A stretch of DNA of 64,000 nt from Bizionia sp. (GTDB lineage Bacteria; Bacteroidota; Bacteroidia; Flavobacteriales; Flavobacteriaceae). This document shows positions 1-8,956 of the stretch, piece by piece (positions within the stretch are counted from its first letter, which is position 1; every line of letters begins with the position of its first letter). The stretch covers positions 24,309 to 88,308 of the forward strand of contig JAHDHI010000008.1 of NCBI GenBank assembly GCA_020631395.1. Direction: 5' to 3'. Under the pieces are notes generated by a model. That model was not told where the DNA came from. It saw nothing but the letters and a program-made list of their open reading frames with translations, and made no database searches. A program made the position numbers and the translations under genes.

Positions 1-1646
1 CTAGTATTGGTAATTGTGATCGTATTAGATTGTCCTTTGGTCAAAGATGTGGATGACGATGTGAAATCCGAATAACCAGTACTTGTCGTCCCTACTCCAG
101 ATGACCTGTCTATTGAGCCTATTTGTACACGAGAAATATGCTCTCTATTGGTATTGTTTCCGTTGGAACTACAATACGGATCTCCTCCGACAGCTGGTCT
201 AACGTTTACAGTATAGTCTTCAACCTCACCAAATTGGAAGGATTCACATGGTCCTTGAGCACTATTGTATTTCATGGATACACGCATTCTAGTAGGACCA
301 GTCAAAGCTCCGTCTGGTACTGTAAAAGAGGCATTTACATTTAAAGCAGCCGTAATTCCAGATGCTACTAATTCTCCAGAATCAGTGAAATCCCCGTCTT
401 GGTTGTAATCTATCCATATCTTAAAGGATTCATTGTCAGAGCTTGATGCCTTGGTGGCGGTTATTTCAATGTTAACTGGTGGTGTTCCTTTGAAGATATT
501 TGTGGAAATAGAAGTGAAATTGGAATACCCAGTACTTGTCGTTCCTACCCCAGATGAATTGTTAATGGAGTTAATTTTTACACGAGAAATATGCTCGGAA
601 CCAGTATTGTTTCCATTGGAGCTACAATAGCCATCACCACCTCCATCTGGATTTTTAATGTTAACCACATAATCCTCTACTTCTCCACGAGGGAAAGTTT
701 CACAAGGTGCCGGTACTCCATTGGCGCTCATGGATACACGCATTCTCGTTATTCCAAGCGGTGCATTTGCCGATACGGTAAAAGATCCTGTTGCCGTCGA
801 TGCCGTCGTTCCATCTACCATCCATACTTGCTCACCGGAATCCGTGAAGTCTCCGTCTTGGTTGTAATCTATCCAAATGGCATAGAATTCTGCGATTGAG
901 TTTGATGATCTGGTGGATCTCACTGCAATTGAAGTTGATTGTCCTTTGGTTAAATCTGTGCCAATGTTGGTGAAATTCGAATAACCAGTTATTGTCGTTC
1001 CTACCCCAGACGAATTGTCTAGACTTCCTACTTGTACACGCGAAATGTGCTCGTTGTTGGTACTGAGTCCTCTGGAACCACAAACAGAACCTGATGATGA
1101 TGTTGTTAGTTCAACTGTATAATCTTCAACCTCACCATATTGGAAGGATTCACAGGGTTCTGGTACCGCATTGTACTTCATGGATACACGCATTCTCGTA
1201 GGTCCATCAGTGACGTTTGTTGGAATCGTAAACGTTCCAGTTACCGAAGAAGTTGCAGATGCGGCTTTTGCCCATACTCGCTCGAAACCTTCAAAAGTAC
1301 CATTTCGGTTGAAATCTATCCATACGGCATAGCCTTCAGCATATGAATCTGATGACCTGGTGTTTGTCACTGTAATTGTAATTTGAGCTCCAGCTTGCAT
1401 CTCTGTTGGTTGTTCAGATGTGAAGTTGGAATATCCAGTGCTTGTGGATCCTTGACCAGAAGACTTATCCGTGACGCCTACTTGTACACGAGAAATATAT
1501 TCATCGCTATCGTTGTTTCCGTTAGAACCACAATATTGTTGACCAAAACCTGATGTGCTGATAAAAGCGAAAAGCACCGTGAGGGAAAAAATATTCAATG
1601 CTTGCTTTTTGGTTGTTAATACTTGTTTTTTAATTATTTGTTTCAT
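1..1646 (-). CDS. Secreted GEVED-repeat protein, 5' part (runs off the left edge)
   Basis: The reading frame starts at the ATG at 1646-1644 and stays open to the window edge, giving about 548 residues. Residues 1-36 form a signal peptide (basic start, then a hydrophobic stretch ending Gly-Phe-Gly). Four repeats of about 150 residues (about 450 bp) follow. Each begins with a Cys and Asn-rich motif (YCGSNGN or YCSSNGN) before 'ISRVQVG', then 'WIDFN/WIDYNQDGDFTDSGE', 'TRMRVSM' and 'CE(S/T)F..GEVEDY'. The last motif is the signature of GEVED domains, common in secreted Bacteroidota adhesins, peptidases and other surface proteins. Repeats start near nucleotides 1534, 1085, 632 and 182. Such proteins often carry a C-terminal type IX secretion signal, but that end lies outside the window, so the enzymatic or adhesive role is unknown. 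It diverges from the acs side and has no visible link to the PKS cluster. Confidence 0.85.
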   Translation of the reverse strand, partial: MKQIIKKQVLTTKKQALNIFSLTVLFAFISTSGFGQQYCGSNGNNDSDEYISRVQVGVTDKSSGQGSTSTGYSNFTSEQPTEMQAGAQITITVTNTRSSDSYAEGYAVWIDFNRNGTFEGFERVWAKAASATSSVTGTFTIPTNVTDGPTRMRVSMKYNAVPEPCESFQYGEVEDYTVELTTSSSGSVCGSRGLSTNNEHISRVQVGSLDNSSGVGTTITGYSNFTNIGTDLTKGQSTSIAVRSTRSSNSIAEFYAIWIDYNQDGDFTDSGEQVWMVDGTTASTATGSFTVSANAPLGITRMRVSMSANGVPAPCETFPRGEVEDYVVNIKNPDGGGDGYCSSNGNNTGSEHISRVKINSINNSSGVGTTSTGYSNFTSISTNIFKGTPPVNIEITATKASSSDNESFKIWIDYNQDGDFTDSGELVASGITAALNVNASFTVPDGALTGPTRMRVSMKYNSAQGPCESFQFGEVEDYTVNVRPAVGGDPYCSSNGNNTNREHISRVQIGSIDRSSGVGTTSTGYSDFTSSSTSLTKGQSNTITITNT

Positions 1647-1667
1647 AATTAATATTTTAAATTATTT

Positions 1668-2022
1668 AATTCAATGGATTTTTAATTAATTTTTTAGAGT
1701 GATTTCTTTATTTGAAATCTTTTGATTTTGTTGAGTGGCATTGCCTAGTCCTTAACTACCAAAATTCAATGAACCGGTCGAAACAAAAAATATTGGGGAA
1801 GGTCTATACAATGCTGTTTTTTTCATAAATTCAATAGGGTTTTAATTAATTTTAGTAATCATTTCTTTTTTAGTATTGATTTCTTCTCATAGAAATCTTT
1901 TGAGTTTGTTGTTGTTTGCCATGGCATTGTCTTGTCCTTCTACCAAAATTCAATGAACCGGTCGAAACAAAAAATATTTGGGGAAGGTCTATACAATGCT
2001 GTTTTTCCATAAATTCAATAGT
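1668..2022. repeat. Two direct repeats (~180 bp) upstream of the GEVED gene
   Basis: Two copies lie head to tail, about 1668-1836 and 1828-2022. Each has an ATTCAAT boundary, a TTTTAATTAATTTT stretch and a nearly identical core at 1755-1836 and 1941-2022 that contains 'CAATGAACCGGTCGAAAC' and 'GGTCTATACAATGCTG'. The copies differ mainly by small indels. They sit just 5' of the GEVED start, so they fall in its leader or promoter region. On the minus strand each core can encode a tiny ORF (1752-1826, 24 aa; 1870-2010, 46 aa) that share the peptide IFFVSTGSLNFG. Confidence 0.75.
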
Positions 2023-3065
2023 TTTAAAGGGTTAATAATCTAATTTTCGATACACTATGTTTGATAGTGATTCAAGGTCGAATCAATCATTTAAAAAATT
2101 GATTGCGACATATTTGCTCAAAAGGATTATGGTTTACAATCCTCAATTTGCCAATTGTATTATTAGTTAGTTTATTAATCAGGGTATGGTTTTACCATAA
2201 AATAACCATATGCTAAAGCACTCTACTTTAAAAAAAGTAAATGATGTAATTTGCAATATGTTGTAGATTTAAACTTGATGCACAGGTTAAAGCAAAAAGC
2301 ATTGAGAAGGGGAGCGTTTAATGGTTTCTTTTTTTTCGTTCTTTATAAATTCAATGTTTTAAAGGGTTAACAATTCAATTTTCGATTCACTACGTTGCAT
2401 AGTGTTTCAAGGTCAAATAATGATTGAAAAAATTGCCATAACTGATTATTGCTGTAGTATGTTAATCCTAATAATTGGATTTAGTCATGTAGAAGGAGGG
2501 CGAGTGATTTGGTAATTAAACAGCTATATAAGCGAACAGATTACATTAAAAAGTGAATCCTATAGATGTTTGTAGTATGATTGATGATGAAAACTAGATG
2601 CGATTGATTGTTCAAGCAAAAAGTTTGTATGTAAAGTAAAGGTATTTGTTTTCTATGTATTCAATTGTTTTTTTAAAGATTTATAATTTGGTGTTACTTC
2701 ATTCAATTATTTTGCTACATTAAACATTGTTTTAAGGGTTAACAATTCAATCTTCGATTCATTACGTTCTATAGGACGTTTTCAAGTCCCAATAATGATT
2801 TTAAAAATAATAGCGATAAATATATCCAACTGGGTTATTATACTAATAACCCTTTTTGGTTTTGACTTTAAATTAGTTACGGTCAGGATGTCCGGTTTTA
2901 GAATAAGACAGCTATATGCTAAAATACCCTACTTTTTTTTTGAGAATATGTAAATGGAATGGTTGGCTTTCTGTATGTTGTCGATCAAAAAATGATGATG
3001 AATTAGAGTGAAAAGCATAGTGTGCATAGAATATGTATATGGTTGTTTTTTTGATCAGAGTCATT
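2021..3065. repeat. Three degenerate ~350-bp tandem units, non-coding
   Basis: Three related units begin at 2021, 2356 and 2729 with 'GTTTTAA(A)GGGTTAA', followed by 'TTCGAT(A/T)CA', a short inverted repeat, 'TTCAAG', an 'ACAGCTATA/ACCATATGC' box and an 'AAAGCA' box before the next unit. In units 1 and 2 the inverted repeat is CACTA-N7-TAGTG (2053-2069 and 2388-2404); unit 3 has a diverged form. No convincing ORF crosses the array. It could be a decayed set of duplicated leader or promoter segments, or a decayed mobile repeat. Unit boundaries are approximate. Confidence 0.6.
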
Positions 3066-3314
3066 TATTTGAAAAGTGTTTGATTTGTATTTAAGTTGTT
3101 GTAAATAAGGGGTTTGTGTGTTATTTGTATTAGAGGGAGGCAAATAAATTGTGCTTGAAAATGACAAATTTCCCTTATCGTATCAGAAAAGAAAAGATGA
3201 AAAAGGATAATTGTATTTTGAAGAATATAAATTCCCATAGAAAAATCCAGAGTAACACTCAAAAATTTGATGGCAGAGATTTATCTTTGGACAATAAGGG
3301 ACATCATCAACATC

Positions 3315-3348
3315 AAAAATCCCATAGACTAGGTCATGGGATTTTTTT
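3315..3348 (+). terminator. Rho-independent terminator (symmetrical)
   Basis: An 11-bp perfect stem (AAAAATCCCAT at 3315-3325, ATGGGATTTTT at 3336-3346) closes a 10-nt loop and is followed by further T residues. The A and T tracts make it potentially bidirectional. No coding gene ends just before it on the plus strand, so it may terminate a non-coding transcript from the repeat region or insulate acs. Confidence 0.75.
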
Positions 3349-3765
3349 CTTAAAGCTGACGAGAATAGAACAAGACATATACTCAATTAACACTTTTTTG
3401 GCAATCTATCCTCTTCTGCTTTAATCTCTTGAGATATGATGCTCTATTTTAAATTATGAACAGAGTGGCAATGTTCTTATGGACAATATAATGTCTTAGA
3501 CGTAATTGTCGTTGTCTGCTTACGTTTGTTCTTTAAGATTTACAAAGTAATTCTTTTAATGGGTAGATAGATTTAACGTACTGGCATATGCAAGGAGTCT
3601 TAAATAAAAAAACATTTTTTTGTAGTAAAAACCATAGGGGCTTTTACAATGGATTCATAGACCAAGAACATGAATACTGCCATGGGAAGCATTATTTGGT
3701 CTCTCAATTGCTTTGTCCATGAAATTATGTTTATGTAAAACCTCATTTAAACAAAGGCATGCCGC
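3349..3765. other. Intergenic stretch with no gene seen
   Basis: This AT-rich sequence between the terminator and the acs promoter candidate has stop codons in all frames at short intervals. I see no tRNA fold, terminator or recognisable regulatory site in it. Confidence 0.5.
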
Positions 3766-3797
3766 TTGACAATTAATGACAAAGCATGTATCTTTAG
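3766..3797 (+). promoter_or_regulatory. Candidate Bacteroidota-type promoter for acs
   Basis: TTGACA at 3766-3771 is followed 17 nt later by TATCTTTA(G) at 3789-3797. This approximates the Bacteroidota housekeeping pattern (TTG near -33, TAnnTTTG near -7), with one mismatch in the last base of the -7 box. It would give a leader of about 100 nt before the acs ATG. This is a pattern match only. Confidence 0.4.
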
Positions 3798-3906
3798 CTT
3801 GAATTATGGAACCCCTTTGATAAAGTCAATCAGTTCGAGTTTCTAATCTTAAAAGAAGTTCAACAAGAATTGAATGTGATTTTATTGTAAAAACACAATC
3901 GAATTT

Positions 3907-5823
3907 ATGAGTAATTACCACATTAAACATTTAGAAGAGTATTGGCAAGTCTATAGAAAGTCCTTGCGTAATCCTGAAAGCTTTTGGGAAGAAATAGCCG
4001 AAGAGCATTTTTTATGGAGAAAACGTTGGGACAACGTCTTGAGTTGGGATTTTTCCAAACCCGAAGTCAAATGGTTTGAGGGAGCAGAATTGAACATTAC
4101 CGAAAACTGCATAGATAGGCACCTTGCCACCAGAGGAGATAAGACAGCCATTCTCTTTGAACCCAATGACCCAAGTGAAGGAGCACAACACATAACTTAC
4201 AATGAGTTGCATGAACGAGTTTCAAAATTTGCAAATGTGTTGAAGTCACAAGGAATAAAGAAAGGAGATCGTGTCTGCATCTACTTGCCAATGATTCCTG
4301 AGTTGGCTGTTTCTGTATTGGCCTGTGCAAGAATTGGGGCAATACATTCTGTGGTTTTTGCTGGGTTTTCAGCAACGGCATTGTCCACTCGAATAAATGA
4401 TTGTGATTGTAAGATGGTTATTTGTAGCGATGGTAGTTTTCGTGGCAACAAGACGATAGATTTAAAGGGCATAGTAGACGAAGCGCTGAAAAGCTGTGAA
4501 GGAGTATCTACCGTCTTGGTGGCAGAAAGAACCAAGTCTGACATAGAAATGAAAGAAGGGCGTGACAAATGGTTGCAACCACTCTTGGATGAAGCAGACT
4601 CAGTTTGCAAGGCGACAGTTGTAAAGGCAGAAGATCCATTGTTCATCCTATATACGTCTGGATCCACAGGAAAGCCAAAAGGAATGGTACATACAACTGC
4701 TGGTTATATGGTATATTCGGCTTATACGTTCAAGAATGTCTTTCAATATCGAGAGGCAGATGTCTATTGGTGTACTGCAGACATTGGTTGGATTACAGGG
4801 CATAGTTATATAGTATATGGGCCATTGGCAAACGGAGCGACAACGGTAATGTTTGAAGGAGTGCCATCTTATCCCGACTATGGTAGGTTTTGGGAAATCG
4901 TAGAGAAGCACAAAGTGACCCAGTTTTATACGGCACCAACTGCCATTAGGGCCTTGGCCAAGGAAAATTTGGAATTCGTCAATAAATACGACTTGAGTTC
5001 CCTCAAGGTTTTGGGAACCGTAGGAGAACCCATAAACGAAGAAGCTTGGCATTGGTACAACGACAACATCGGGAAGAAGAATAGTCCAATCGTAGATACT
5101 TGGTGGCAAACAGAAACTGGAGGAATCATGATCTCTCCAATTCCATATTCCACACCAACCATTCCTACATATGCAACTTTGCCTTTGCCAGGAATACAAC
5201 CAGCCCTCATGGATGAGAATGGAAAGGAATTGAAAGGGAACCAAGTAGAAGGTCGTTTGTGTATAAAATTTCCGTGGCCATCTATGGCAAGAACCATTTA
5301 TGGAAACCACGAACGGTACAGGGATACGTATTTTTCAGCATATGAAAATGCCTATTTTACAGGAGATGGAGCATTGAGGGATGCCGTAGGCTACTATAGG
5401 ATTACTGGACGTGTCGATGACGTGATAATCGTAAGTGGACACAATTTGGGCACTGCCCCGATAGAAGATGCGATCAATGAACACCCAGCAGTAGCAGAAA
5501 GTGCGATAGTAGGCTATCCTCATGACATAAAGGGAAATGCACTGTATGGATACATTACGTTAAAAGAAACGGGAGAAGGGAGAAATCACGACAATCTCAG
5601 CAAGGAAATCAATCAACTCATCACTGATAGGATTGGTCCAATTGCAAAACTGAATAAAATTCAATTTGCAAGCGGATTGCCAAAAACAAGGTCGGGCAAG
5701 ATAATGAGGCGCATCTTACGTAAGATTGCGTGCAAGGAAACGTCTAATTTAGGAGACACTTCCACTTTGTTGAATCCAGAAGTCGTCAATGAACTCATTG
5801 AACAATCTTTAGTCGTGAGTTAA
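3907..5823 (+). CDS. acs: Acetyl-CoA synthetase (AMP-forming)
   Basis: Converts acetate, ATP and CoA to acetyl-CoA via acetyl-AMP in the cytoplasm. The 638-residue length is close to the usual ~650 of Acs. The N-terminal ACAS region (residues 1-60, 'YHIKHLEEYWQVYRKSL...WKWFEGAELN'-like pattern) is present. The P-loop-like motif YTSGSTGKPKG lies at 249-259, followed by DTWWQTETGG. The C-terminal catalytic lysine sits in PKTRSGKIMRR with Lys598, the residue that is regulated by acetylation in Acs enzymes. The gene has its own candidate promoter and is followed by a strong terminator at 5855-5890, so it is probably a stand-alone housekeeping gene and not part of the PKS operon, although acetyl-CoA feeds polyketide building blocks. 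Start chosen at the only good upstream ATG. Confidence 0.95.
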   Translation: MSNYHIKHLEEYWQVYRKSLRNPESFWEEIAEEHFLWRKRWDNVLSWDFSKPEVKWFEGAELNITENCIDRHLATRGDKTAILFEPNDPSEGAQHITYNELHERVSKFANVLKSQGIKKGDRVCIYLPMIPELAVSVLACARIGAIHSVVFAGFSATALSTRINDCDCKMVICSDGSFRGNKTIDLKGIVDEALKSCEGVSTVLVAERTKSDIEMKEGRDKWLQPLLDEADSVCKATVVKAEDPLFILYTSGSTGKPKGMVHTTAGYMVYSAYTFKNVFQYREADVYWCTADIGWITGHSYIVYGPLANGATTVMFEGVPSYPDYGRFWEIVEKHKVTQFYTAPTAIRALAKENLEFVNKYDLSSLKVLGTVGEPINEEAWHWYNDNIGKKNSPIVDTWWQTETGGIMISPIPYSTPTIPTYATLPLPGIQPALMDENGKELKGNQVEGRLCIKFPWPSMARTIYGNHERYRDTYFSAYENAYFTGDGALRDAVGYYRITGRVDDVIIVSGHNLGTAPIEDAINEHPAVAESAIVGYPHDIKGNALYGYITLKETGEGRNHDNLSKEINQLITDRIGPIAKLNKIQFASGLPKTRSGKIMRRILRKIACKETSNLGDTSTLLNPEVVNELIEQSLVVS

Positions 5824-5854
5824 TGAAATCTTAGACGGATTGAAACTATGTTTA

Positions 5855-5890
5855 AAAAGGGTATTCTTCATTGATGAATGCCCTTTTCTT
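5855..5890 (+). terminator. acs terminator
   Basis: AAAAGGGTATTC (5855-5866) pairs with GAATGCCCTTTT (5876-5887) through 12 bp with one G-T wobble, with a 9-nt loop and T-rich 3' side. It lies 32 nt after the acs stop codon. Confidence 0.85.
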
Positions 5891-5970
5891 ATGATCTGAA
5901 TTTATGAGAGAAGAAATTGCTTATTCCTAAAGATATATTTTTTATAAATGGAAATAGACCATAATTAGAG

Positions 5971-6007
5971 AACACTTTTGTTTAGTCAATAGACAAAAGT
6001 GTTTTTT
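5971..6007 (+). terminator. Second terminator hairpin between acs and the nusG-like gene
   Basis: AACACTTTTGT (5971-5981) and ACAAAAGTGTT (5993-6003) form a perfect 11-bp stem with an 11-nt loop followed by a T tract. No ORF precedes it after the acs terminator, so it either backs up acs termination, ends a small RNA, or acts as a barrier before the cluster. Confidence 0.7.
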
Positions 6008-6092
6008 GTGATTCCCTTTTATAGCTTATGTTTTCATAATAAAAGTGATTAAGATGTTAATTTATTTTTAAAAGAAAAACAAGAAATTAAAG

Positions 6093-6117
6093 AGTAAGGA
6101 TTGCCCTTACTTTTTTT
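6093..6117 (+). terminator. Third terminator hairpin, just before the PKS cluster
   Basis: AGTAAGG (6093-6099) pairs with CCTTACT (6105-6111), with a 5-nt loop and seven T residues after the stem. It lies 134 nt upstream of the nusG-like start. It is either the last insulator before the cluster or an attenuator in its leader; which one depends on where the cluster promoter lies. Confidence 0.7.
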
Positions 6118-6250
6118 ATGGATTAGAAATATTTTGGTGAAGCTTTATTTAAGAGATTTGTTCCTGTAAAACTTTTCTTTTTTATGAATAAGCCTCATGT
6201 GATTGAGGGAAGCGAAGCTATATTCTTTGCTTAATAATCTAATCTTTTCT

Positions 6251-6754
6251 ATGAATTTTAATATTGGATGGCACATTCTATATGTGAAATCTCGTTGTGA
6301 AAAAAGGGTATATGAATCTTTGAAAGACATATCTTTGGAATCGTTTCTTCCGCAAATTGAAATGATAAAACAGTGGAGTGATCGTAAAAAAACAATCCTA
6401 AAACCATTATTTCCATCTTATGTATTCGTAAACATAAATTCCTCTTTGGATTTCCATAAGGCATTGTCCGTTCAAGGAGCGTGCGCGTACATTAGTTTCG
6501 GAAAGGAATATGCAAGGGTGACCGAGAGCGAGATAGATAAGATTAAACTCTTTATAGGTTCTAAGGACTTGACGGAGGTAGAGACCAATCCCCATATTCC
6601 AAAAGTTGGAGAAATTAAAAAAATTACAGGAGGCTCCTTGAAAGGACTGGAATGTGAAATTCTTAAAGTAAACAATGCCAGCAAAATCATAGTAAGAATA
6701 GATTCTTTGAGACAAAATATATTGGCAACCATTCCATCCACATCAATTGTCTAA
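6251..6754 (+). CDS. NusG-family specialised antiterminator (UpxY/LoaP/RfaH-like)
   Basis: A 167-residue NusG paralogue expected to bind RNA polymerase and keep it transcribing through long operons. The NGN domain (about residues 1-100) starts 'GWHILYVKSRCEKRVYESL', the typical opening of UpxY-type proteins, and contains 'PLFPSYVFVNI'. A KOW domain follows ('VGEIKKITGGSLKGLECEIL', near residues 115-135). The ATG at 6251 was preferred over a TTG at 6203 because the conserved domain begins directly after it. It is the first gene of the 53-kb co-directional block and does not sit among ribosomal or RNA-polymerase genes, which argues against housekeeping NusG. Established parallels are LoaP, which promotes transcription of the difficidin and macrolactin trans-AT PKS operons in Bacillus, and UpxY for Bacteroides capsules. 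That it controls this cluster is inferred from position. Confidence 0.9.
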   Translation: MNFNIGWHILYVKSRCEKRVYESLKDISLESFLPQIEMIKQWSDRKKTILKPLFPSYVFVNINSSLDFHKALSVQGACAYISFGKEYARVTESEIDKIKLFIGSKDLTEVETNPHIPKVGEIKKITGGSLKGLECEILKVNNASKIIVRIDSLRQNILATIPSTSIV

Positions 6755-6817
6755 TGTAAGACAATAGTATTTCGTAAATTTATATTGAAAGAATCAAATT
6801 GTAAGTTCCCATATAAA

Positions 6818-8956
6818 ATGACCCGTAAAAAAATAAATGCCATAGTTGACCATTTCAAAACGGTTGCAGGAGCAAAGGAAATCAAACGATGCTTCCTTTT
6901 CACGTTTTGGATTCTTACTTCAACGATTTATGGACAATCCAAGTCCAAGGATTCAGTCAAGACCATTGAAATAAAAGAAGTGGTTTTAACGAACTCAACA
7001 AAAAGGGATGTTGCGGGAATCACCACTTCTGCATTGGTGAATTCAGAAACACTGGAGACCTTTTCGCCTTTGAACGCAACAAACGCAATCAATCAAATAC
7101 CTGGAGTCTATGCATTGTCAGGAGCACTGAATACAAATAGAATAACGATACGTGGAATAGGATCTAGAACACCATTTGGAACAGATAAACTACGTTTGTA
7201 CTACAATGACATTCCTGTCACCAATGGTGCAGGGAGTTCTACCATCGAAACTTTCGATTTGGAGAATTTAGAAAGCATGGAAATAATAAAAGGTCCACAA
7301 GGATCCTCTTATGGAGCTAATTTGGGTGGCGCAATTCTATTGAAGTCCAAAGCAAATTCCGTTGAAGGAACGAAGGCTTCCAACAACTTTACCTTTGGAT
7401 CCTACAATCTAATTAAAAATAACATAGCCGTCAAGCACAAAGCCGACAAGTTCTATATGGGTGTGAGTTACAATCATACGGACATCGAAGGGTATAGGGA
7501 AAATAGCGATTTCCAGAGAGAAGGGGTATTGATAGATGGAGGGTACCATATAAATGATAAAAACAGAATAGGCATATTGATAAATCACATAGATTATACG
7601 GCACAAATTCCCAGTTCGATCAATCAAACCGATTTTGACGAAAATCCAACCCAAGCAGCTTCGAACTGGTTGGAAGCAAAAGGATATGAAGATAACCTGT
7701 ATACGTTGGTAGGTCTTAATTATAAAGGAAGGCTTGGAGAAAAGCTAGAGAATACAAGCTCAATCTTCTACACCCGCTTGGATCTTTACGAACCTAGACC
7801 ATTCAACATATTGGATGAATCGACCAATGGGTATGGTTTCAGAACTCGATTTGAAGGGGGTTTCAATGTCAAGAACACCAATGTGAACTATACATTGGGG
7901 GCAGAACTCTATAAGGATGAATACGATTGGGTTACCTACGACAATGAATTTCGAGACAATAATGGAAACGGAAGCCTACAAGGAGCTCAAATAAGCGATA
8001 ACAAAGAATACAGAAATCAACTGAACCTTTTCGGCTCCATCGTATTTCCGATAACAAACAAATTAAAGGCACAATTCAATTTGACGATGAATCATACGAG
8101 CTATGACTTTAGAGATTTGTTCAACGCTGGTACGGAAGATAAAAGCGCCTCTAGATCGTTCGATCCCATAATGTTGCCAAGCATTAGTGTGGATTATGCT
8201 TATAACTCTTTTAGCAACTTTTATTTCAATGTAAGTAGAGGTTTTTCCAACCCGAACTTAGAAGAAACTTTGACACCGGATGGTGTAATAAACCCAAACA
8301 TAGAGCAAGAAAAGGGAATGAGCTACGAAATCGGTTCCAACATAAAATGGTTTGACGATCGATTGTTGGTTAACGTCTCCTTATACCGAATGGACATAAG
8401 TGATTTGTTGGTTGCCGAAAGAGTAGAGGAGGATCAATACATAGGAAGAAATGCTGGTAAAACGAAGCACCAAGGCATAGAGTTGGACATAAGCTACAAA
8501 ATGTCATTTTTAGGACGTTCTACCATTAAACCTTTTGTACGTTATGCCTTAAGTGACCATACATTCGTGGATTTTGTGGATGAAGATCAGGATTTCTCTG
8601 GGAATGCACTTACCGGAGTACCAAGAAACAAGGTGAATTCTGGTTTTTATTGGTTGCTAGATGAGCTTTGTTGGAATGTCAATTACCAATTTATTGATGA
8701 CATTCCTTTGACAGATGGAAATACGATACATAGCAGTTCTTTTTCAGTATTCAATACCAAAATCGGTTATAAGAAAAAAATAAAGGACAAGCTGATGCTC
8801 GGTTTGAACATGGGGATCAATAACCTATTTGATACCAAGTATGCACAATCGGTGTTGATCAATGCAGTGGGTTTCGGAGGATCCGAACCAAGATATTTTT
8901 ATCCGGGAAATGATAGGAATTATTATGCGAGCTTTAAAATAAGCTATCAATTGTAA
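6818..8956 (+). CDS. TonB-dependent outer-membrane receptor (siderophore-receptor type)
   Basis: About 712 residues. A signal peptide-like hydrophobic segment (FLFTFWILTSTIYGQ) lies near residues 28-42, then a TonB-box-like stretch, a plug domain ('TRI(T)IRGIGSRTPFGTDKLRLYY', 'MEIIKGPQGSSYG', 'GGAILLKS') and a 22-strand-type barrel ('NLEETLTPDGVINPNIEQEKG', 'GINNLFDTKYA'). This arrangement matches FecA/FhuA-class receptors that import metal chelates or other ligands with energy from TonB. The start was placed at the ATG at 6818; a TTG at 6785 would add 11 residues. It follows the nusG-like gene by 63 nt, so it is probably co-transcribed. Its place at the cluster head suggests uptake of the product or of a metal complex, or acquisition of a precursor. 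Substrate unknown. Confidence 0.9.
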   Translation: MTRKKINAIVDHFKTVAGAKEIKRCFLFTFWILTSTIYGQSKSKDSVKTIEIKEVVLTNSTKRDVAGITTSALVNSETLETFSPLNATNAINQIPGVYALSGALNTNRITIRGIGSRTPFGTDKLRLYYNDIPVTNGAGSSTIETFDLENLESMEIIKGPQGSSYGANLGGAILLKSKANSVEGTKASNNFTFGSYNLIKNNIAVKHKADKFYMGVSYNHTDIEGYRENSDFQREGVLIDGGYHINDKNRIGILINHIDYTAQIPSSINQTDFDENPTQAASNWLEAKGYEDNLYTLVGLNYKGRLGEKLENTSSIFYTRLDLYEPRPFNILDESTNGYGFRTRFEGGFNVKNTNVNYTLGAELYKDEYDWVTYDNEFRDNNGNGSLQGAQISDNKEYRNQLNLFGSIVFPITNKLKAQFNLTMNHTSYDFRDLFNAGTEDKSASRSFDPIMLPSISVDYAYNSFSNFYFNVSRGFSNPNLEETLTPDGVINPNIEQEKGMSYEIGSNIKWFDDRLLVNVSLYRMDISDLLVAERVEEDQYIGRNAGKTKHQGIELDISYKMSFLGRSTIKPFVRYALSDHTFVDFVDEDQDFSGNALTGVPRNKVNSGFYWLLDELCWNVNYQFIDDIPLTDGNTIHSSSFSVFNTKIGYKKKIKDKLMLGLNMGINNLFDTKYAQSVLINAVGFGGSEPRYFYPGNDRNYYASFKISYQL

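Noticed and set aside
123..1346. Several plus-strand and one minus-strand short frames at the left edge
   Set aside because: They overlap the continuous GEVED-repeat frame in other phases, and their apparent repetition reflects the protein repeats.
1668..3065. CRISPR array
   Set aside because: Units are long, degenerate and unequal, with no short uniform repeats and unique spacers, and no cas genes.
3065..3424. Overlapping small ORFs on both strands
   Set aside because: No domain, signal or family resemblance, and they run through a clear terminator hairpin.
3907..5823. acs as a dedicated biosynthetic gene of the cluster
   Set aside because: It has a candidate promoter of its own and three terminators separate it from the cluster; full-length housekeeping Acs motifs are present.
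6203..6250. TTG start extending the NusG-like protein by 16 residues
   Set aside because: The conserved NGN domain begins directly after the ATG at 6251 and the extension has no family match.
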